Assembly (NCBI GenBank): GCA_024280945.1
Contig: JAMXLO010000122.1
Location: forward strand, 124,001 to 188,000
Direction of reading: 5' to 3'
Origin: Acetobacteraceae bacterium
GTDB lineage: Bacteria > Pseudomonadota > Alphaproteobacteria > Acetobacterales > Acetobacteraceae
DNA length: 64,000 nucleotides
The notes below the pieces were generated by a model. It did not search any database and was not told the DNA's origin. It saw nothing but the letters and a program-made list of their open reading frames with translations. Shown piece by piece: positions 42,858 to 51,571 of this stretch (position 1 is the first letter of the stretch; each line of letters begins with the position of its first letter). The position numbers and the translations under genes were made by a program.

Positions 42858-43528
42858 CCGCCAGGAGGTGGGCGGAGGCCGCCAGCTGGGATCTTTGCCT
42901 CAGGCGGATCGATGTAGAGGGGCTGAGCGGGCAGCGGGCGCAGGTCCCCAGCAGAACGCCGCATCGCGACCATGGCAATGTGGCGTGCCATCGGCAGGCG
43001 GGCATCAGTCAGCATCACGTCGAAATCGCGAGCGGCCAGCCTCGCGGCGACCGGCGCGGCGGCATCGCCGGCCAGCGCGATCTTGCCCTCGGGCACCGGG
43101 AGCGCGTCGAGCAGCTCCGCGGAAAAGTGACCATCCCACTCCAGGAAGACGCGGCCGCGCCGGCTGTCGATCGCTACCCACAGCCGACGCTCGCCCAGGT
43201 GCGGAAGCGAGTCGGCCAGCGTCTCGCCTACCGTCACCCCAACCACAGGGACGCCGGCGGCGAGCGCGAGCCCGTGCGCGAGCGCAAGCCCGGCGCGAAT
43301 GCCGGTGAAGCTCCCTGGTCCGACGGTCACCGCCACAAGGTCGAGGGACGTGGCAGCAGTTCCGGCCTCTGTTAGAACATCGCGCGCCATGACCGGTAGC
43401 AGTGCAGCGTGTCCCTGGCGCGCCTCAACCTGACGGAGCGCCGCGACGTCGCCGCTGACCACCACCGCGGCGGCGCACCGCACGAGGGCTGAATCGAGCG
43501 CAAGGACACGCACGCGGCGACCGAGCAT
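42854..43528 (-). CDS. tsaB: tRNA threonylcarbamoyladenosine synthesis protein TsaB
   Basis: This 224-residue protein is the inactive ASKHA-fold partner of TsaD in the complex that makes the t6A37 modification of ANN-reading tRNAs. The N-terminus VRVLALDSAL, the central VTVGPGSFTGIRAGLALAHGLA and the DSRRGRVF strand are diagnostic. The start ATG 43528 lies 6 bases after the stop of the nitroreductase gene. Two ATGs lie in tandem there in different frames (GCATGCATGC on the plus strand), but only this one continues. Confidence 0.9.
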   Translation of the reverse strand: MLGRRVRVLALDSALVRCAAAVVVSGDVAALRQVEARQGHAALLPVMARDVLTEAGTAATSLDLVAVTVGPGSFTGIRAGLALAHGLALAAGVPVVGVTVGETLADSLPHLGERRLWVAIDSRRGRVFLEWDGHFSAELLDALPVPEGKIALAGDAAAPVAARLAARDFDVMLTDARLPMARHIAMVAMRRSAGDLRPLPAQPLYIDPPEAKIPAGGLRPPPGG

Positions 43529-43534
43529 GCATGC

Positions 43535-44122
43535 CTAGAGCAGCATGCACGCGTCCTCGAAATCCAGGCGTGGGGAGCGCGGGAAAAGGCCTGCGGGATC
43601 CCCATGGCCGATATTGCAAAGGAAATTCGACCGCCAGCCGCGATCCGCCAGGAACAGGTCGTCAACCATGGCGTTGTCGAACCCCGACATTGGTCCAGTG
43701 TCGAGACCCAGGGCACGTGCTGCCAGGATCAGATAAGCGCCCTGCAGCGTGCCGTTGCGAAATGCGGTGGTCGCGGCGAGTGAATCGTTGTTGGTGAACC
43801 ACGACATCGCATCCGTATTGTGCGGGAACAGCTTCGGCAGCTTCTCGTAGAACCTCGGATCATACGCGACGATCGCGGTCACCGGCGCGGCCAGCGTCTT
43901 CTCCAGGTTCCCGCCCGACAGCGCTGGCGCGAGCTTCTCCTTTGCGTATCTGGTGCGCAGAAACAGGAACCGAGCCGGCGAGGAGTTTGCCGAGGTCGGC
44001 CCCTGCTTCAGCAGCGCGTGCAGCGCCCGCAGCTCGTCATCGGTGACCGGCTGGTCGCTGAACTTGTTGTGGGTTCGGGCCTGGCGGAACAGCAGATCGA
44101 GCGCGTAGGCGTCGAGCGGCAT
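43535..44122 (-). CDS. RutE-like nitroreductase-family flavoprotein (malonic semialdehyde reductase type)
   Basis: This 195-residue FMN-dependent nitroreductase-fold enzyme resembles RutE/YdfG-partner reductases by its compact form and the segments [61 protein letters not shown] and [10 protein letters not shown]. RutE reduces malonic semialdehyde to 3-hydroxypropionate in uracil breakdown, but no other rut gene is here, so a different physiological substrate is likely. It is 3 bases from the nfu stop and 6 bases from tsaB. Confidence 0.85.
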   Translation of the reverse strand: MPLDAYALDLLFRQARTHNKFSDQPVTDDELRALHALLKQGPTSANSSPARFLFLRTRYAKEKLAPALSGGNLEKTLAAPVTAIVAYDPRFYEKLPKLFPHNTDAMSWFTNNDSLAATTAFRNGTLQGAYLILAARALGLDTGPMSGFDNAMVDDLFLADRGWRSNFLCNIGHGDPAGLFPRSPRLDFEDACMLL

Positions 44123-44125
44123 GTA

Positions 44126-44686
44126 TCAGAAGTCGACCTGCTCGACCGCGACGACCTCCGGCACGAAATGCCGCAGCATGTTTTCGATGCCATGCTTCAG
44201 CGTGGCGGTTGAGGACGGACAGCCGGAGCAGGCGCCCTGCATATGCAGCCGGACAACCCCCTCGCGATAGCCGCGGAACACGATGTCGCCGCCGTCGCCT
44301 GCCACTGCCGGACGCACCCTTGTGTCCAGCAGCTCCTTGATCTGGGCGACGATCTCTGCATCCTCGGGCGCGGTCTCCTCGGCCAGGTCCTCGCCACTGT
44401 CACCCTCGATCACCGGGCGACCGGCGACGAAATGGTCCATGATCGCCGCCAATACCTGCGGCTTCAGCGCCTGCCACGGGGTCTCCTCGGTCTTTGTGAC
44501 CGTGATGAAGTCGCCGCCGAGGAACACGCGCGCGACGCCGGGCAGGTCGAACAGGGCCATCGCCAGCGGACTGCGTTCCGCCGAGACGGGCGAGGCAAAA
44601 TCGGCGGTGCCCGTTCCCATCACGTAGCGGCCCGGCAGGAACTTCAGGGTGGCGGGATTGGGCGTGCCCTCGGTTTCGATGAACAT
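44126..44686 (-). CDS. NifU-like iron-sulfur scaffold/carrier protein (Nfu)
   Basis: This 186-residue Fe-S cluster carrier has an Nfu_N domain (MFIETEGTPNPATLKFLPG at the start) and a C-terminal NifU domain with the cluster-binding CSGC (GACSGCPSS). The start ATG 44686 matches the family N-terminus and has GAGG upstream; an in-frame ATG at 44707 would add 7 residues. It is the first gene of the leftward set. A 97-base gap follows upstream to the amidotransferase-like gene. Confidence 0.92.
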   Translation of the reverse strand: MFIETEGTPNPATLKFLPGRYVMGTGTADFASPVSAERSPLAMALFDLPGVARVFLGGDFITVTKTEETPWQALKPQVLAAIMDHFVAGRPVIEGDSGEDLAEETAPEDAEIVAQIKELLDTRVRPAVAGDGGDIVFRGYREGVVRLHMQGACSGCPSSTATLKHGIENMLRHFVPEVVAVEQVDF

Positions 44687-44783
44687 GTCGCTGGCCTCGT
44701 CGTGCAACGGGAAACCGGACCTCTGCGGTCCGGTCGCTGCGCCTTACATCGGCGGAAACCCTGGTGATGACAAGGGGCGGCGA

Positions 44784-45599
44784 TCAGTCAGCAGCCGCCG
44801 AAATGCCGTTCATGCGCCCGTCCGCAACATAGGCCTGCACCGCCGCGGCGAAGTCCTCGAAGATGCGCCGTGAGACGATGTCTGTCCGCCAGTCGTTCTC
44901 GGGGTGCCATTGCACGCCGACAGCGAATCCGGGGACCGGGCCAGCGGCCGTGGCAAGTACCTGTACTGCCTCGATCGTGCCATCCGGTGCCACACCTTCG
45001 GCACGCAAGCCGGGGGCCAGTTTGTTCACACCCTGGTTGTGCAGCGAGTTGACTGCGATTTCGGTGGTCCCCGCGAGCCGGTGCAGCCAGCCACCCGGTG
45101 TGACGCGAATCGCGTGTGCCTTGCCGATCCGCACCTCGCGGGACGCGACCATAGGCGAGGAGTGGTCGATCCGATCCGGCAGATCCTGGAGCCGCTGGTG
45201 CAGCGACCCTCCCATGGCCACGTTCAACTCCTGGAAGCCGCGGCAGATCGCCAGCACCGGCACCCCACGCGCCACCGCGGCGCGGATAAGCGGCAGCGTC
45301 GTGCTGTCCCGCGCCATATCCTCCCACGTCCCCTCGGCGTGAGGAGGACCGTCATAGTAACTGGGATGCACGTTCGATCGGCTGCCGGTAAGTATGATTC
45401 CGTCCAGGCGTTCCAGCAGCGTCTCGATATCCGCGGTTGGGCCGTTGGCCGGGACCAAAACCGGGACGCCGTGCAGCAGTTGATCGGTCGTTTCGACATA
45501 GGTGTTGGAGGCGGCATGGTTCGGCATGCCGAAAATACCGAACTGCTTGGTGCAGCAACTGATGCCGATAAGCGGCTTGACGACCCGGGTGGACCTCAT
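44784..45599 (-). CDS. Class I glutamine amidotransferase-like hydrolase (PuuD/peptidase C26 type)
   Basis: This 271-residue enzyme is likely a gamma-glutamyl amide hydrolase, as PuuD is for gamma-glutamyl-GABA in putrescine breakdown. The nucleophile Cys is in VLAICRGFQELNVAMGGSL. The catalytic His is in VGVQWHPEND, with the Glu two residues on. The oxyanion-side GIILTGSRSNVHPSYY is present. The start ATG 45599 fits KPLIGISC at the N-terminus; a longer frame upstream is not conserved. No other putrescine genes are nearby, so the substrate is uncertain. Confidence 0.88.
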   Translation of the reverse strand: MRSTRVVKPLIGISCCTKQFGIFGMPNHAASNTYVETTDQLLHGVPVLVPANGPTADIETLLERLDGIILTGSRSNVHPSYYDGPPHAEGTWEDMARDSTTLPLIRAAVARGVPVLAICRGFQELNVAMGGSLHQRLQDLPDRIDHSSPMVASREVRIGKAHAIRVTPGGWLHRLAGTTEIAVNSLHNQGVNKLAPGLRAEGVAPDGTIEAVQVLATAAGPVPGFAVGVQWHPENDWRTDIVSRRIFEDFAAAVQAYVADGRMNGISAAAD

Positions 45600-45687
45600 C
45601 GAGAGAGAATAATCGGCGATCCTTGCGGCAAAATGAAGACGGTTTTTGCCATGGCGGGCATGAAAGGACCGCAATGTACGCCGGTGT

Positions 45688-46332
45688 TTACCCGTTGGCC
45701 CCGGGCTGGAAAATGCGAGGATCTATGAACTGAAACAACTTCTGGTCGAACTGGCCGCCCAGTTCCACGTTATAGAGCGTCACGGTCGTCTGCTGGCGCT
45801 GGGCATCGATGACAGTCCACTGCCGGAGCGTCAGCGGATTGTCCGCGAAAATCAGCGTAAGCGTGCCGTCGCCTGGCGAGGCAGTGCGGATGAGGCTTAG
45901 CTGGATCTGGCCCGGCTGATGCTGCATGCCGATAACCGTCACATCGCCACCGAGTTGGACGTGGTCGGCCAACAAGATGCCCAATGGTGTCTGACCGATC
46001 GGGATATTGGTGGTCTGGTTGAGCGATTTGTCATGAAAGACGACCAAGCCATGGCCAGCCACCAGCAGCAGTGGACTTGGTGGGTCGTACTGGAAACGCA
46101 TGCGGCCCGGCCGGTCCAGCCACACGGTGCCCTGCGTGATCGCCCCGTTTGGCGCAACTTGCAGAAAGTGGGCCTTCATTGTCCGCAACCCATCAAGGTA
46201 CGCCGCGATCCTGGCCATATCGGCGCGGTCCTGCGGCGTCGGTTCGAACCGGGGCTGCGCCTGCGTGATCGCCGGGCAGGCGACTAGGCCGGCGCAAAGG
46301 CCAAGCAGGGTGCGTCGCTTCATTCGCGTCAT
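45688..46332 (-). CDS. LolA-like outer-membrane lipoprotein carrier
   Basis: This 214-residue periplasmic protein of the LolA fold carries lipoproteins from the inner to the outer membrane. The signal peptide has RR followed by LLGLCAGLVACPAITQAQ; the twin Arg could suit Tat, but the body is not a cofactor protein. Family landmarks are RIAAYLDGLRTMKAHFLQ, QGTVWLDRPGRMRFQYDPP and the C-terminal VELGGQFDQKLFQFIDPR. ATG 46332 or 46323 could be the start. It diverges from the LuxR-type regulator across 147 bases with no clear promoter. Confidence 0.85.
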   Translation of the reverse strand: MTRMKRRTLLGLCAGLVACPAITQAQPRFEPTPQDRADMARIAAYLDGLRTMKAHFLQVAPNGAITQGTVWLDRPGRMRFQYDPPSPLLLVAGHGLVVFHDKSLNQTTNIPIGQTPLGILLADHVQLGGDVTVIGMQHQPGQIQLSLIRTASPGDGTLTLIFADNPLTLRQWTVIDAQRQQTTVTLYNVELGGQFDQKLFQFIDPRIFQPGANG

Positions 46333-46479
46333 GTGGCGCCGTTCAGCGCGGTTTGCAAATTGCCCGTGTGACGGCTGCCACTGACGCCGCCGTCCGACGG
46401 TGACAACATAATTTTGTAGCAATACGTCAGTTATTAGGACGGCACCAACCTCCGGACGCATTGAGCGGAGAACGCAAAA

Positions 46480-47223
46480 GTGGATGGTCTGGCTCACATT
46501 GCGCCGCTCGGCCGCGAGGTCAATGCGGACGACAGCATTTGCCCCGGCGACCCAAACGAGGCGATTCGCATCGGGTTGATCGATGCTCTTGCGTTGACCC
46601 GAGATTGCCTGACCCTGGCGTTCGCCTCGGCGTTTCCCGGTGTACTCATGGTGCCATTCGCGACACCCGAGGAATGCATCGGCGCGATCGTCGCAGGGGT
46701 TGACGTCATCCTTTACCATGCGCACGAAGACCTGGCACCGGGCACGTCCGTCCTGCGAGCCGTGAAGCTACTTTGCGCGGCACTCCCGCATATTCCGGTT
46801 GCAGTGCTTTCGAGTCATGCATGCGCGGTTGAGCCACGTAATCTCCGTGCCGCCTTGGCTGCAGGCGCCCGAGGGTTCATCCCGAGCACGAGCACGAACA
46901 TTCAGCTTGCCACCGCAGCGATTCGGCTGGTCAGGCAGGGCGGCAGCTTTGCACCGTTCGATCTCATGACCAGCGATAAGCGCGCTCGCAAGGAATCCGA
47001 GGATAGCGAGGAGTCCAAGCAACTGACCCCACGGGAGAACGAGGTGCTGTCACGTCTGCAACGGGGTCAGCCAAACAAGATCATCGCCTACGAACTCACC
47101 CTGACGGAAAGCACCGTCAAGGTGCACATCCGCAACATCATGCGGAAGATGGGAGCCACCAACCGCACCGAAGCCGTCTATAAGTCGCAGCAGCTCTGGC
47201 GCGACGCAGGCTTCCAACCCTGA
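46480..47223 (+). CDS. LuxR-type transcription regulator with degenerate receiver domain
   Basis: This 247-residue protein has a receiver-like domain (about 28-155) and a LuxR/GerE helix-turn-helix (about 180-245; QLTPRENEVLSRLQRGQPNK, ESTVKVHIRNIMRKMGATNR). In the receiver, Asp 35 of the acidic pocket remains. At the usual phospho-Asp place (VDVILYHAHED) there is Tyr/His, and the usual switch Lys (GFIPKS-type) reads GFIPSTST. It probably works without phosphorylation or binds a ligand. No histidine kinase is next to it. It starts with GTG 46480, with GGAG 9 bases upstream. Confidence 0.85.
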   Translation: MDGLAHIAPLGREVNADDSICPGDPNEAIRIGLIDALALTRDCLTLAFASAFPGVLMVPFATPEECIGAIVAGVDVILYHAHEDLAPGTSVLRAVKLLCAALPHIPVAVLSSHACAVEPRNLRAALAAGARGFIPSTSTNIQLATAAIRLVRQGGSFAPFDLMTSDKRARKESEDSEESKQLTPRENEVLSRLQRGQPNKIIAYELTLTESTVKVHIRNIMRKMGATNRTEAVYKSQQLWRDAGFQP

Positions 47224-47231
47224 CGGCGCGA

Positions 47232-49331
47232 TCAATCCCCTACTTCGATCACCGCATCCACCGCGAATGCGCCTTGTCCCTCGGGCATGGCAAAGACCGG
47301 GTTGAGGTCGATCGACTGCAGACGCGGACCCGCAGCCGCGGCGAATGCGGACAACCGCGCGAGAGTGTGGGCGAGCGCCTTGATGTCCACCTTCGGTCGC
47401 CCGCGTGCGCCTAGCAACAGCGGTGCGCCCTTGATCGAGCGGATCATCTGCTCGGCAACGTCATCGCCGAACGGACAACGGCGGAACACGACGTCTTTCA
47501 TCACTTCGACGAAAATGCCGCCAAGGCCGAACATCGCAATCGGTCCGAACACCGGATCGCGGTGAATACCGAGGATGCACTCCACGCCGCCCTGCAGCTG
47601 CTTGGCCACCAGCACGCCTTCGATGCGCGCCTGCGGGGCCGCGCGTTTCGCGCGGGCAATCAGCAGGTCGTAGCCGTCGCGCACCGCGGCACGATCCGCG
47701 ACATTCAGCAGCACGCCACCGATTTCCGACTTGTGCGTGATGTCCGGCGACAGGATTTTCATCACGACGGGGAAGCCGAAATGGTCAGCCGCCCCCACTG
47801 CGGCATCCGCGCTGTCGCAGGCCTGTTCGGGCGCCGACTGGATCCCAGCCGCGGCCAACAGGCGCTTGGCCTCTGCCTCGCTGGGTGTCACGTCTGGCAG
47901 GGAGAAATTCGGCACGTTCGGCGGAGGCGCGGCGGTCGGTGCTGCGAAGGCGGCCCCAAAGCGGCCCATCGCCGCGATCGCGGTGACGGCACGCGTGGGG
48001 TCTTCATGGACGCACCAACCGTCGACTTCCAGTTCAGCGCGGCGCTCATCGGTGGTGATCACCGACAGCACGTAGAGCCGGTCCGGATAGGCTTCGCGCA
48101 CCTTATTGATCTGTTCCCGGATACCCGGCCAGCGTCGTGACGATGCCGTCATGCTGAAGAAGCCGAGGACCGACGCATAGCCGCCTTGCTTCACCATCGC
48201 CTCGGTGAAGGTGTGGATCAGCGTGACGTCATTGCTGACCTGCGCGGTCGCATCCACCGGGTTGCGTGGCGCGCAGAACGGCACCAGGTCGCGCAGCATC
48301 TTCTGGGTCTGCGTCGGCATCTCCGGCATCGGCAGACCGACGGCATCGGCAACGTCGCTCATCAGCACCCCGGCGCCACCCGAGACGGTGATCACGCCCA
48401 GCGTGTTGCGCGCCGGATAGATTTTGCGGGTGGCGGTATGCGCGATGTCCAGCATCTCTTCGGAGTTGCGCGCGCGCACCACGCCGAATTCGTTCATTAC
48501 CGCCTCGGTCACCGCATCGTCGCCAGCGATAGAGGCAGTGTGTGACTTCGCCGCCTTGGTGCCCAGTTCGCTGCGGCCGACCTTCTGCATGATGATCGGC
48601 TTCTTCGCCGCACGCGCTGCCTCGAACGCGGCGATCAGGCCAGGCGCTTCGCGGATACCCTCGGCATAGACCGCGATCACGTCCACTTCGGGATTTTCCG
48701 CCAGCCAGCCGATGCATTCGCCAACCGTCACGTCGGCCTCGTTGCCGGTCATGATGCAGAGCGAGGCGCCGATGCCGCGGTTGCGTGCCAGCGTGTAGAG
48801 ATGCGTGCCATAGGCGCCCGACTGCGACGCGATGCCGATGCGTCCAGGCACCGGCCAACCGCTGTCGAACGACGATGAAAACGTGGCGTAGTAGGCGGTG
48901 CGCGCGTCGAATACGCCGAGACAGTTCGGGCCGAGAATGCGCATGCCGTGCTTGCGCGCGACTGCGACCATGCGGTGCTGCGCCGCCTCGCCGGCCTCGT
49001 CCATTTCCGCGAAACCGGCGGTGAACATGACCGCCGCCTTCACGCCGCGTTCGGCAAGTTCGGTGATCGAGTTCTCGGCGATCTCGGCGGCGATGGCGAC
49101 TATGGCGACATCCGGGGTTTCCGGCAGTGCGGCGACCGATGGATACGCCTTCAGGCCCTGCACTTCGGAACGATTCGGGTTGATCGGATAGAGCGCGCCC
49201 TGAAATCCCTGGGCTTTCATGTAGGCCAGTGGCCGGCCGCTGATACGAGTAGGATCGCTGGAGGCACCCAGCACGGCGACGGAGCGCGGTGCGAACAGCG
49301 GTGTCAGGCTGGCGAATCTGGCGTCAGGCAT
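47232..49331 (-). CDS. ADP-forming acetyl/acyl-CoA synthetase family protein
   Basis: This 699-residue single-chain enzyme of the NDP-forming acyl-CoA synthetase superfamily interconverts acyl-CoA and acid plus ATP. It has an N-terminal CoA-binding domain (FAPRSVAVLGASSDPTRISG), a succinyl-CoA-ligase-like middle and a C-terminal ATP-grasp domain (about 480-699; HFGFPVVMKILSPDITHKSE, GGIFVEVMKDVVFRRCPF). There is no fused acetyltransferase domain, so it is not a Pat-type protein acetylase. The start ATG 49331 fits the family N-terminus; the frame upstream runs into the broken cyclase. The substrate is unknown. Confidence 0.9.
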   Translation of the reverse strand: MPDARFASLTPLFAPRSVAVLGASSDPTRISGRPLAYMKAQGFQGALYPINPNRSEVQGLKAYPSVAALPETPDVAIVAIAAEIAENSITELAERGVKAAVMFTAGFAEMDEAGEAAQHRMVAVARKHGMRILGPNCLGVFDARTAYYATFSSSFDSGWPVPGRIGIASQSGAYGTHLYTLARNRGIGASLCIMTGNEADVTVGECIGWLAENPEVDVIAVYAEGIREAPGLIAAFEAARAAKKPIIMQKVGRSELGTKAAKSHTASIAGDDAVTEAVMNEFGVVRARNSEEMLDIAHTATRKIYPARNTLGVITVSGGAGVLMSDVADAVGLPMPEMPTQTQKMLRDLVPFCAPRNPVDATAQVSNDVTLIHTFTEAMVKQGGYASVLGFFSMTASSRRWPGIREQINKVREAYPDRLYVLSVITTDERRAELEVDGWCVHEDPTRAVTAIAAMGRFGAAFAAPTAAPPPNVPNFSLPDVTPSEAEAKRLLAAAGIQSAPEQACDSADAAVGAADHFGFPVVMKILSPDITHKSEIGGVLLNVADRAAVRDGYDLLIARAKRAAPQARIEGVLVAKQLQGGVECILGIHRDPVFGPIAMFGLGGIFVEVMKDVVFRRCPFGDDVAEQMIRSIKGAPLLLGARGRPKVDIKALAHTLARLSAFAAAAGPRLQSIDLNPVFAMPEGQGAFAVDAVIEVGD

Positions 49332-49399
49332 GATTTCAGACGTTCCCCGATGATGGTCGTCGCATGCAGTGTGACGCCGCAGTGACGGGGGGGCAAGCC

Positions 49400-50024
49400 A
49401 AGCTCGCCCGAACAGCGTCTGAGTTGCGCCAACCGCACCGGCCGTCATCGGTGCGATTGCGTGGTTGTCGGGCTTCGGCACAAATTTCTCGACCGGACGG
49501 GCGACGTTCTTCAGATCGATGGTCCAAGCATTTCGAACGCGAGATCGAGGCGGCCATGCACATGATCGCGCACCGACCGCGAAACACGGATGCCCCAGAG
49601 AGGCACTCGGCTTGCAGTCGCGCCGCGACACTCACCGCATGGCCATGCAGATCGGTCCCCTCGGGGATGGTGTCACCGATATCAATGCCGACGCGAAAAC
49701 AGCTGGGCCGACGCGAAAACAGCTGGCTCGATCAGCAGGCTGCTCTCCGTCTTGAGTCGAAACCTGCTGCTGCACCCTCACAGCGCAGCTCGCTGCGCCG
49801 TCGATGCTGTCGAATGCGATCAGCAGCGAGTCGCCGCCAGGTCTGCACAACCTGCCGCCATGCTGGTGGATTGCCGGTTCGATCAGGTCCCGGCGGAGGC
49901 CACGCAGTCGCTCGAGGGTGCCCGCGTGGTCAAGACCGATCAGACGGCTATAGCCGACCATGTCGGCGAACCGCGCGGCGATCAGTCTCCCTCTCCCGGC
50001 ATCCGATGTCGTTGTCGTTGACAC
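49400..50024 (-). pseudogene. Frameshifted class III adenylate cyclase gene
   Basis: The frame starts with ATG 50024 and a good cyclase N-terminus (ARFADMVGYSRLIGLDHAGT, GGRLCRPGGDSLLIAF). At 49687-49726 a 20-base tandem duplication shifts the frame by two. The original protein continues in a second frame (CFRVGIDIGDTIPEG, HGHAVSVAARLQ), then after a further one-base loss near 49598 in a third (SVRDHVHGRLDLAFEMLG), and after another shift as DLKNVARPVEKFVP, the family end of the cyclase domain. At least three frame disruptions make the product non-functional. The end is set where recognisable sequence stops. Removing the duplication restores frame one to two. Confidence 0.85.
49687..49726. 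repeat. 20-base perfect tandem duplication inside the broken cyclase
   Basis: The unit GCCGACGCGAAAACAGCTGG is present twice without a gap (49687-49706 and 49707-49726). On the coding (minus) strand it interrupts the segment FRVG/IDIGDT and adds 20 bases, shifting the frame. Identity of the two copies suggests a recent replication-slippage event. Confidence 0.95.
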
Positions 50025-50083
50025 GAGGAGGGTTCCCCGCGAGGGGGAGCTTACGACCGCGAGTAGCTACCGGCGAGGGATTG

Positions 50084-51232
50084 CTACAGCTGCGACTCCG
50101 GTGAGACCACCATGCAGCTTGTGCGCCCATGCGCGAGACGCTCGCAGGCCTGCACCGCCGATTCGCGCGACAGTCCCGTCATGCGCGCCCGGTACAACAT
50201 TGCGCGCCCCTGACGGACGCCCGACACCGAGGTGTGCGCAACAGCGAGTTCGCTGCGCGCGCGCTCACGTGCGGTAACAAGGGCGGTGTGCGCCATGGTC
50301 TCGCTGGAATAGGCGCCGACCTGGATCGCCCAGTTGCCATTCGACGATCCGCCGCGATGGGCGGGCACTTCGGCGGCCACCGCCTGCGAGACAATCCTGA
50401 AGCCGCCACGCGGCGGGGGTGGCGGCGGGGCCACCAGCGCGTATTGCTGCGGCTGCGTCGCCGCCGTCCTCGGCGTATCGGGAAGTTGGGCCACCTGGAT
50501 TTGGCTGCGCGCCGGAACCCGTCCGCCACCACTGCCACGATTGCTCGCCAGCTGGACTGCACGACCGTAGCGGGGACCCTTCGGGATGTCGATCGGCAGT
50601 GCATTCATGGCGTAGTCTTCCGCCGGCGAGCGGTTGTTCGGATATACGCCGACGATATTGGGGCCGATCATCGCGACGTAGCGCCGCGTCTCGTCCGGCA
50701 AGGCCCGGTTGTTGCTCAGGTAGTCATCCAGCCGTCGCGGCCCGGCATTGTAGGCGGCGAGGAAGCCGGGCGAACCGTAAATATCATACATCTCGCGCAG
50801 GTAGGCGGTGCCGGCCAGAATGTTCTGGTGTGGATCGTAGGGGTCGTCGCTCAGGCTGTAGCGATCACGCAGCTCCTGATAGGTGTCCGGCATCACCTGC
50901 ATCAGCCCCATGGCTCCGGCGGGCGAGGTGATCAGCTGGCCATCCAGGTATTCGTTGCCGCCCGACTCGACGCGCATGACGGAGCGAATCCAAACCTCGG
51001 GCACATCGAAACGAGTGCTGGCCTCGCGAATGTAGGGGCCCCACGGGTCTTCCGGTGGGCCAGGGGGCACATAGTTGCTGCGCGCGTGCGCAGCATACCG
51101 GGCGGCTTGCTGGGTGGCATTCGTGCGCGGTCCCTGGCTGGCGCAGGCCGCAAGCAAGGCGAGGAGTGCGAGGGTGCCGATACCGCGCAGCGCGGCGACG
51201 CTGGTCAGGATGGAGCGGTTCTGGCGTGTCAT
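50084..51232 (-). CDS. Lytic transglycosylase lipoprotein with C-terminal SPOR domain
   Basis: This 382-residue outer-membrane or periplasmic enzyme cuts the glycan strands of peptidoglycan. The lipobox LLAACAS gives a lipidated Cys near residue 31. The SLT domain (about 60-190) carries the catalytic Glu in MRVESGGNEY, plus AMGLMQVMPDTYQ and AAYNAGPRRLDDYL. A Pro-rich linker leads to a SPOR domain (about 295-382; NWAIQVGAYSSETMAHTAL) that binds denuded glycans at division sites. This domain pair is seen in RlpA- and MltE-like proteins. The gene stands alone between the cyclase remnant and a 339-base gap. Confidence 0.9.
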   Translation of the reverse strand: MTRQNRSILTSVAALRGIGTLALLALLAACASQGPRTNATQQAARYAAHARSNYVPPGPPEDPWGPYIREASTRFDVPEVWIRSVMRVESGGNEYLDGQLITSPAGAMGLMQVMPDTYQELRDRYSLSDDPYDPHQNILAGTAYLREMYDIYGSPGFLAAYNAGPRRLDDYLSNNRALPDETRRYVAMIGPNIVGVYPNNRSPAEDYAMNALPIDIPKGPRYGRAVQLASNRGSGGGRVPARSQIQVAQLPDTPRTAATQPQQYALVAPPPPPPRGGFRIVSQAVAAEVPAHRGGSSNGNWAIQVGAYSSETMAHTALVTARERARSELAVAHTSVSGVRQGRAMLYRARMTGLSRESAVQACERLAHGRTSCMVVSPESQL

Positions 51233-51571
51233 CCCAGGCAGGGCCTCCGTTCGTCGTGGCGCGGCCGAAATAGCCGGAGGGCACGACGGCCGGGCGGCCG
51301 CCGCTCAGATAATCGATCAGGAATCGAAGCTAAGCCCTTAACCGATATCGCAGTTCGAGGCAAGATCGTCTCGGCCCTTGTCGGCATGCACCGAGCAGAT
51401 GCAATTCGCACGTTGCATTTTTGCATCCACGGCAGAGTGATCACCGGCGCGCCGGTGCGTCGCGACGCTTGGCCAGTCTCGGTTACCCGGCGTGGCGATC
51501 GCTCCCGGCTGACCCACGCCCAGCCGAACATACTTGGCCAACCTGTTCGGATCGGCTATCGCCCGGGCTCG
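51233..51571. other. Intergenic region without a supported gene
   Basis: These 339 bases separate the divergent transglycosylase and exporter permease genes. The rightward frame is open throughout but shows no conserved protein, only Arg/Ala/Gly-rich sequence. The one structure visible is GATGCAA (51398-51404) and TTGCATC (51421-51427), an inverted repeat with a further TTGCAT at 51413. It could be an operator or a small hairpin in front of the exporter genes. No promoter can be assigned. Confidence 0.6.

Noticed and set aside
46333-46479. Promoter TTGTAG/TATTAG upstream of the LuxR-type gene
   Set aside because: The spacing is only about 12 bases, too short for a sigma-70 promoter.
47232-49631. 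799-residue form of the acyl-CoA synthetase starting at 49631
   Set aside because: The added 100 residues are the third-frame remnant of the broken cyclase (DLKNVARPVEKF) and spacer; the synthetase domain begins at ATG 49331.
50129-51571. Long N-terminal extension (about 480 codons) of the polysaccharide exporter permease
   Set aside because: It runs antisense through the transglycosylase gene and lacks conserved sequence; the ABC-2 permease family starts near ATG 51572.
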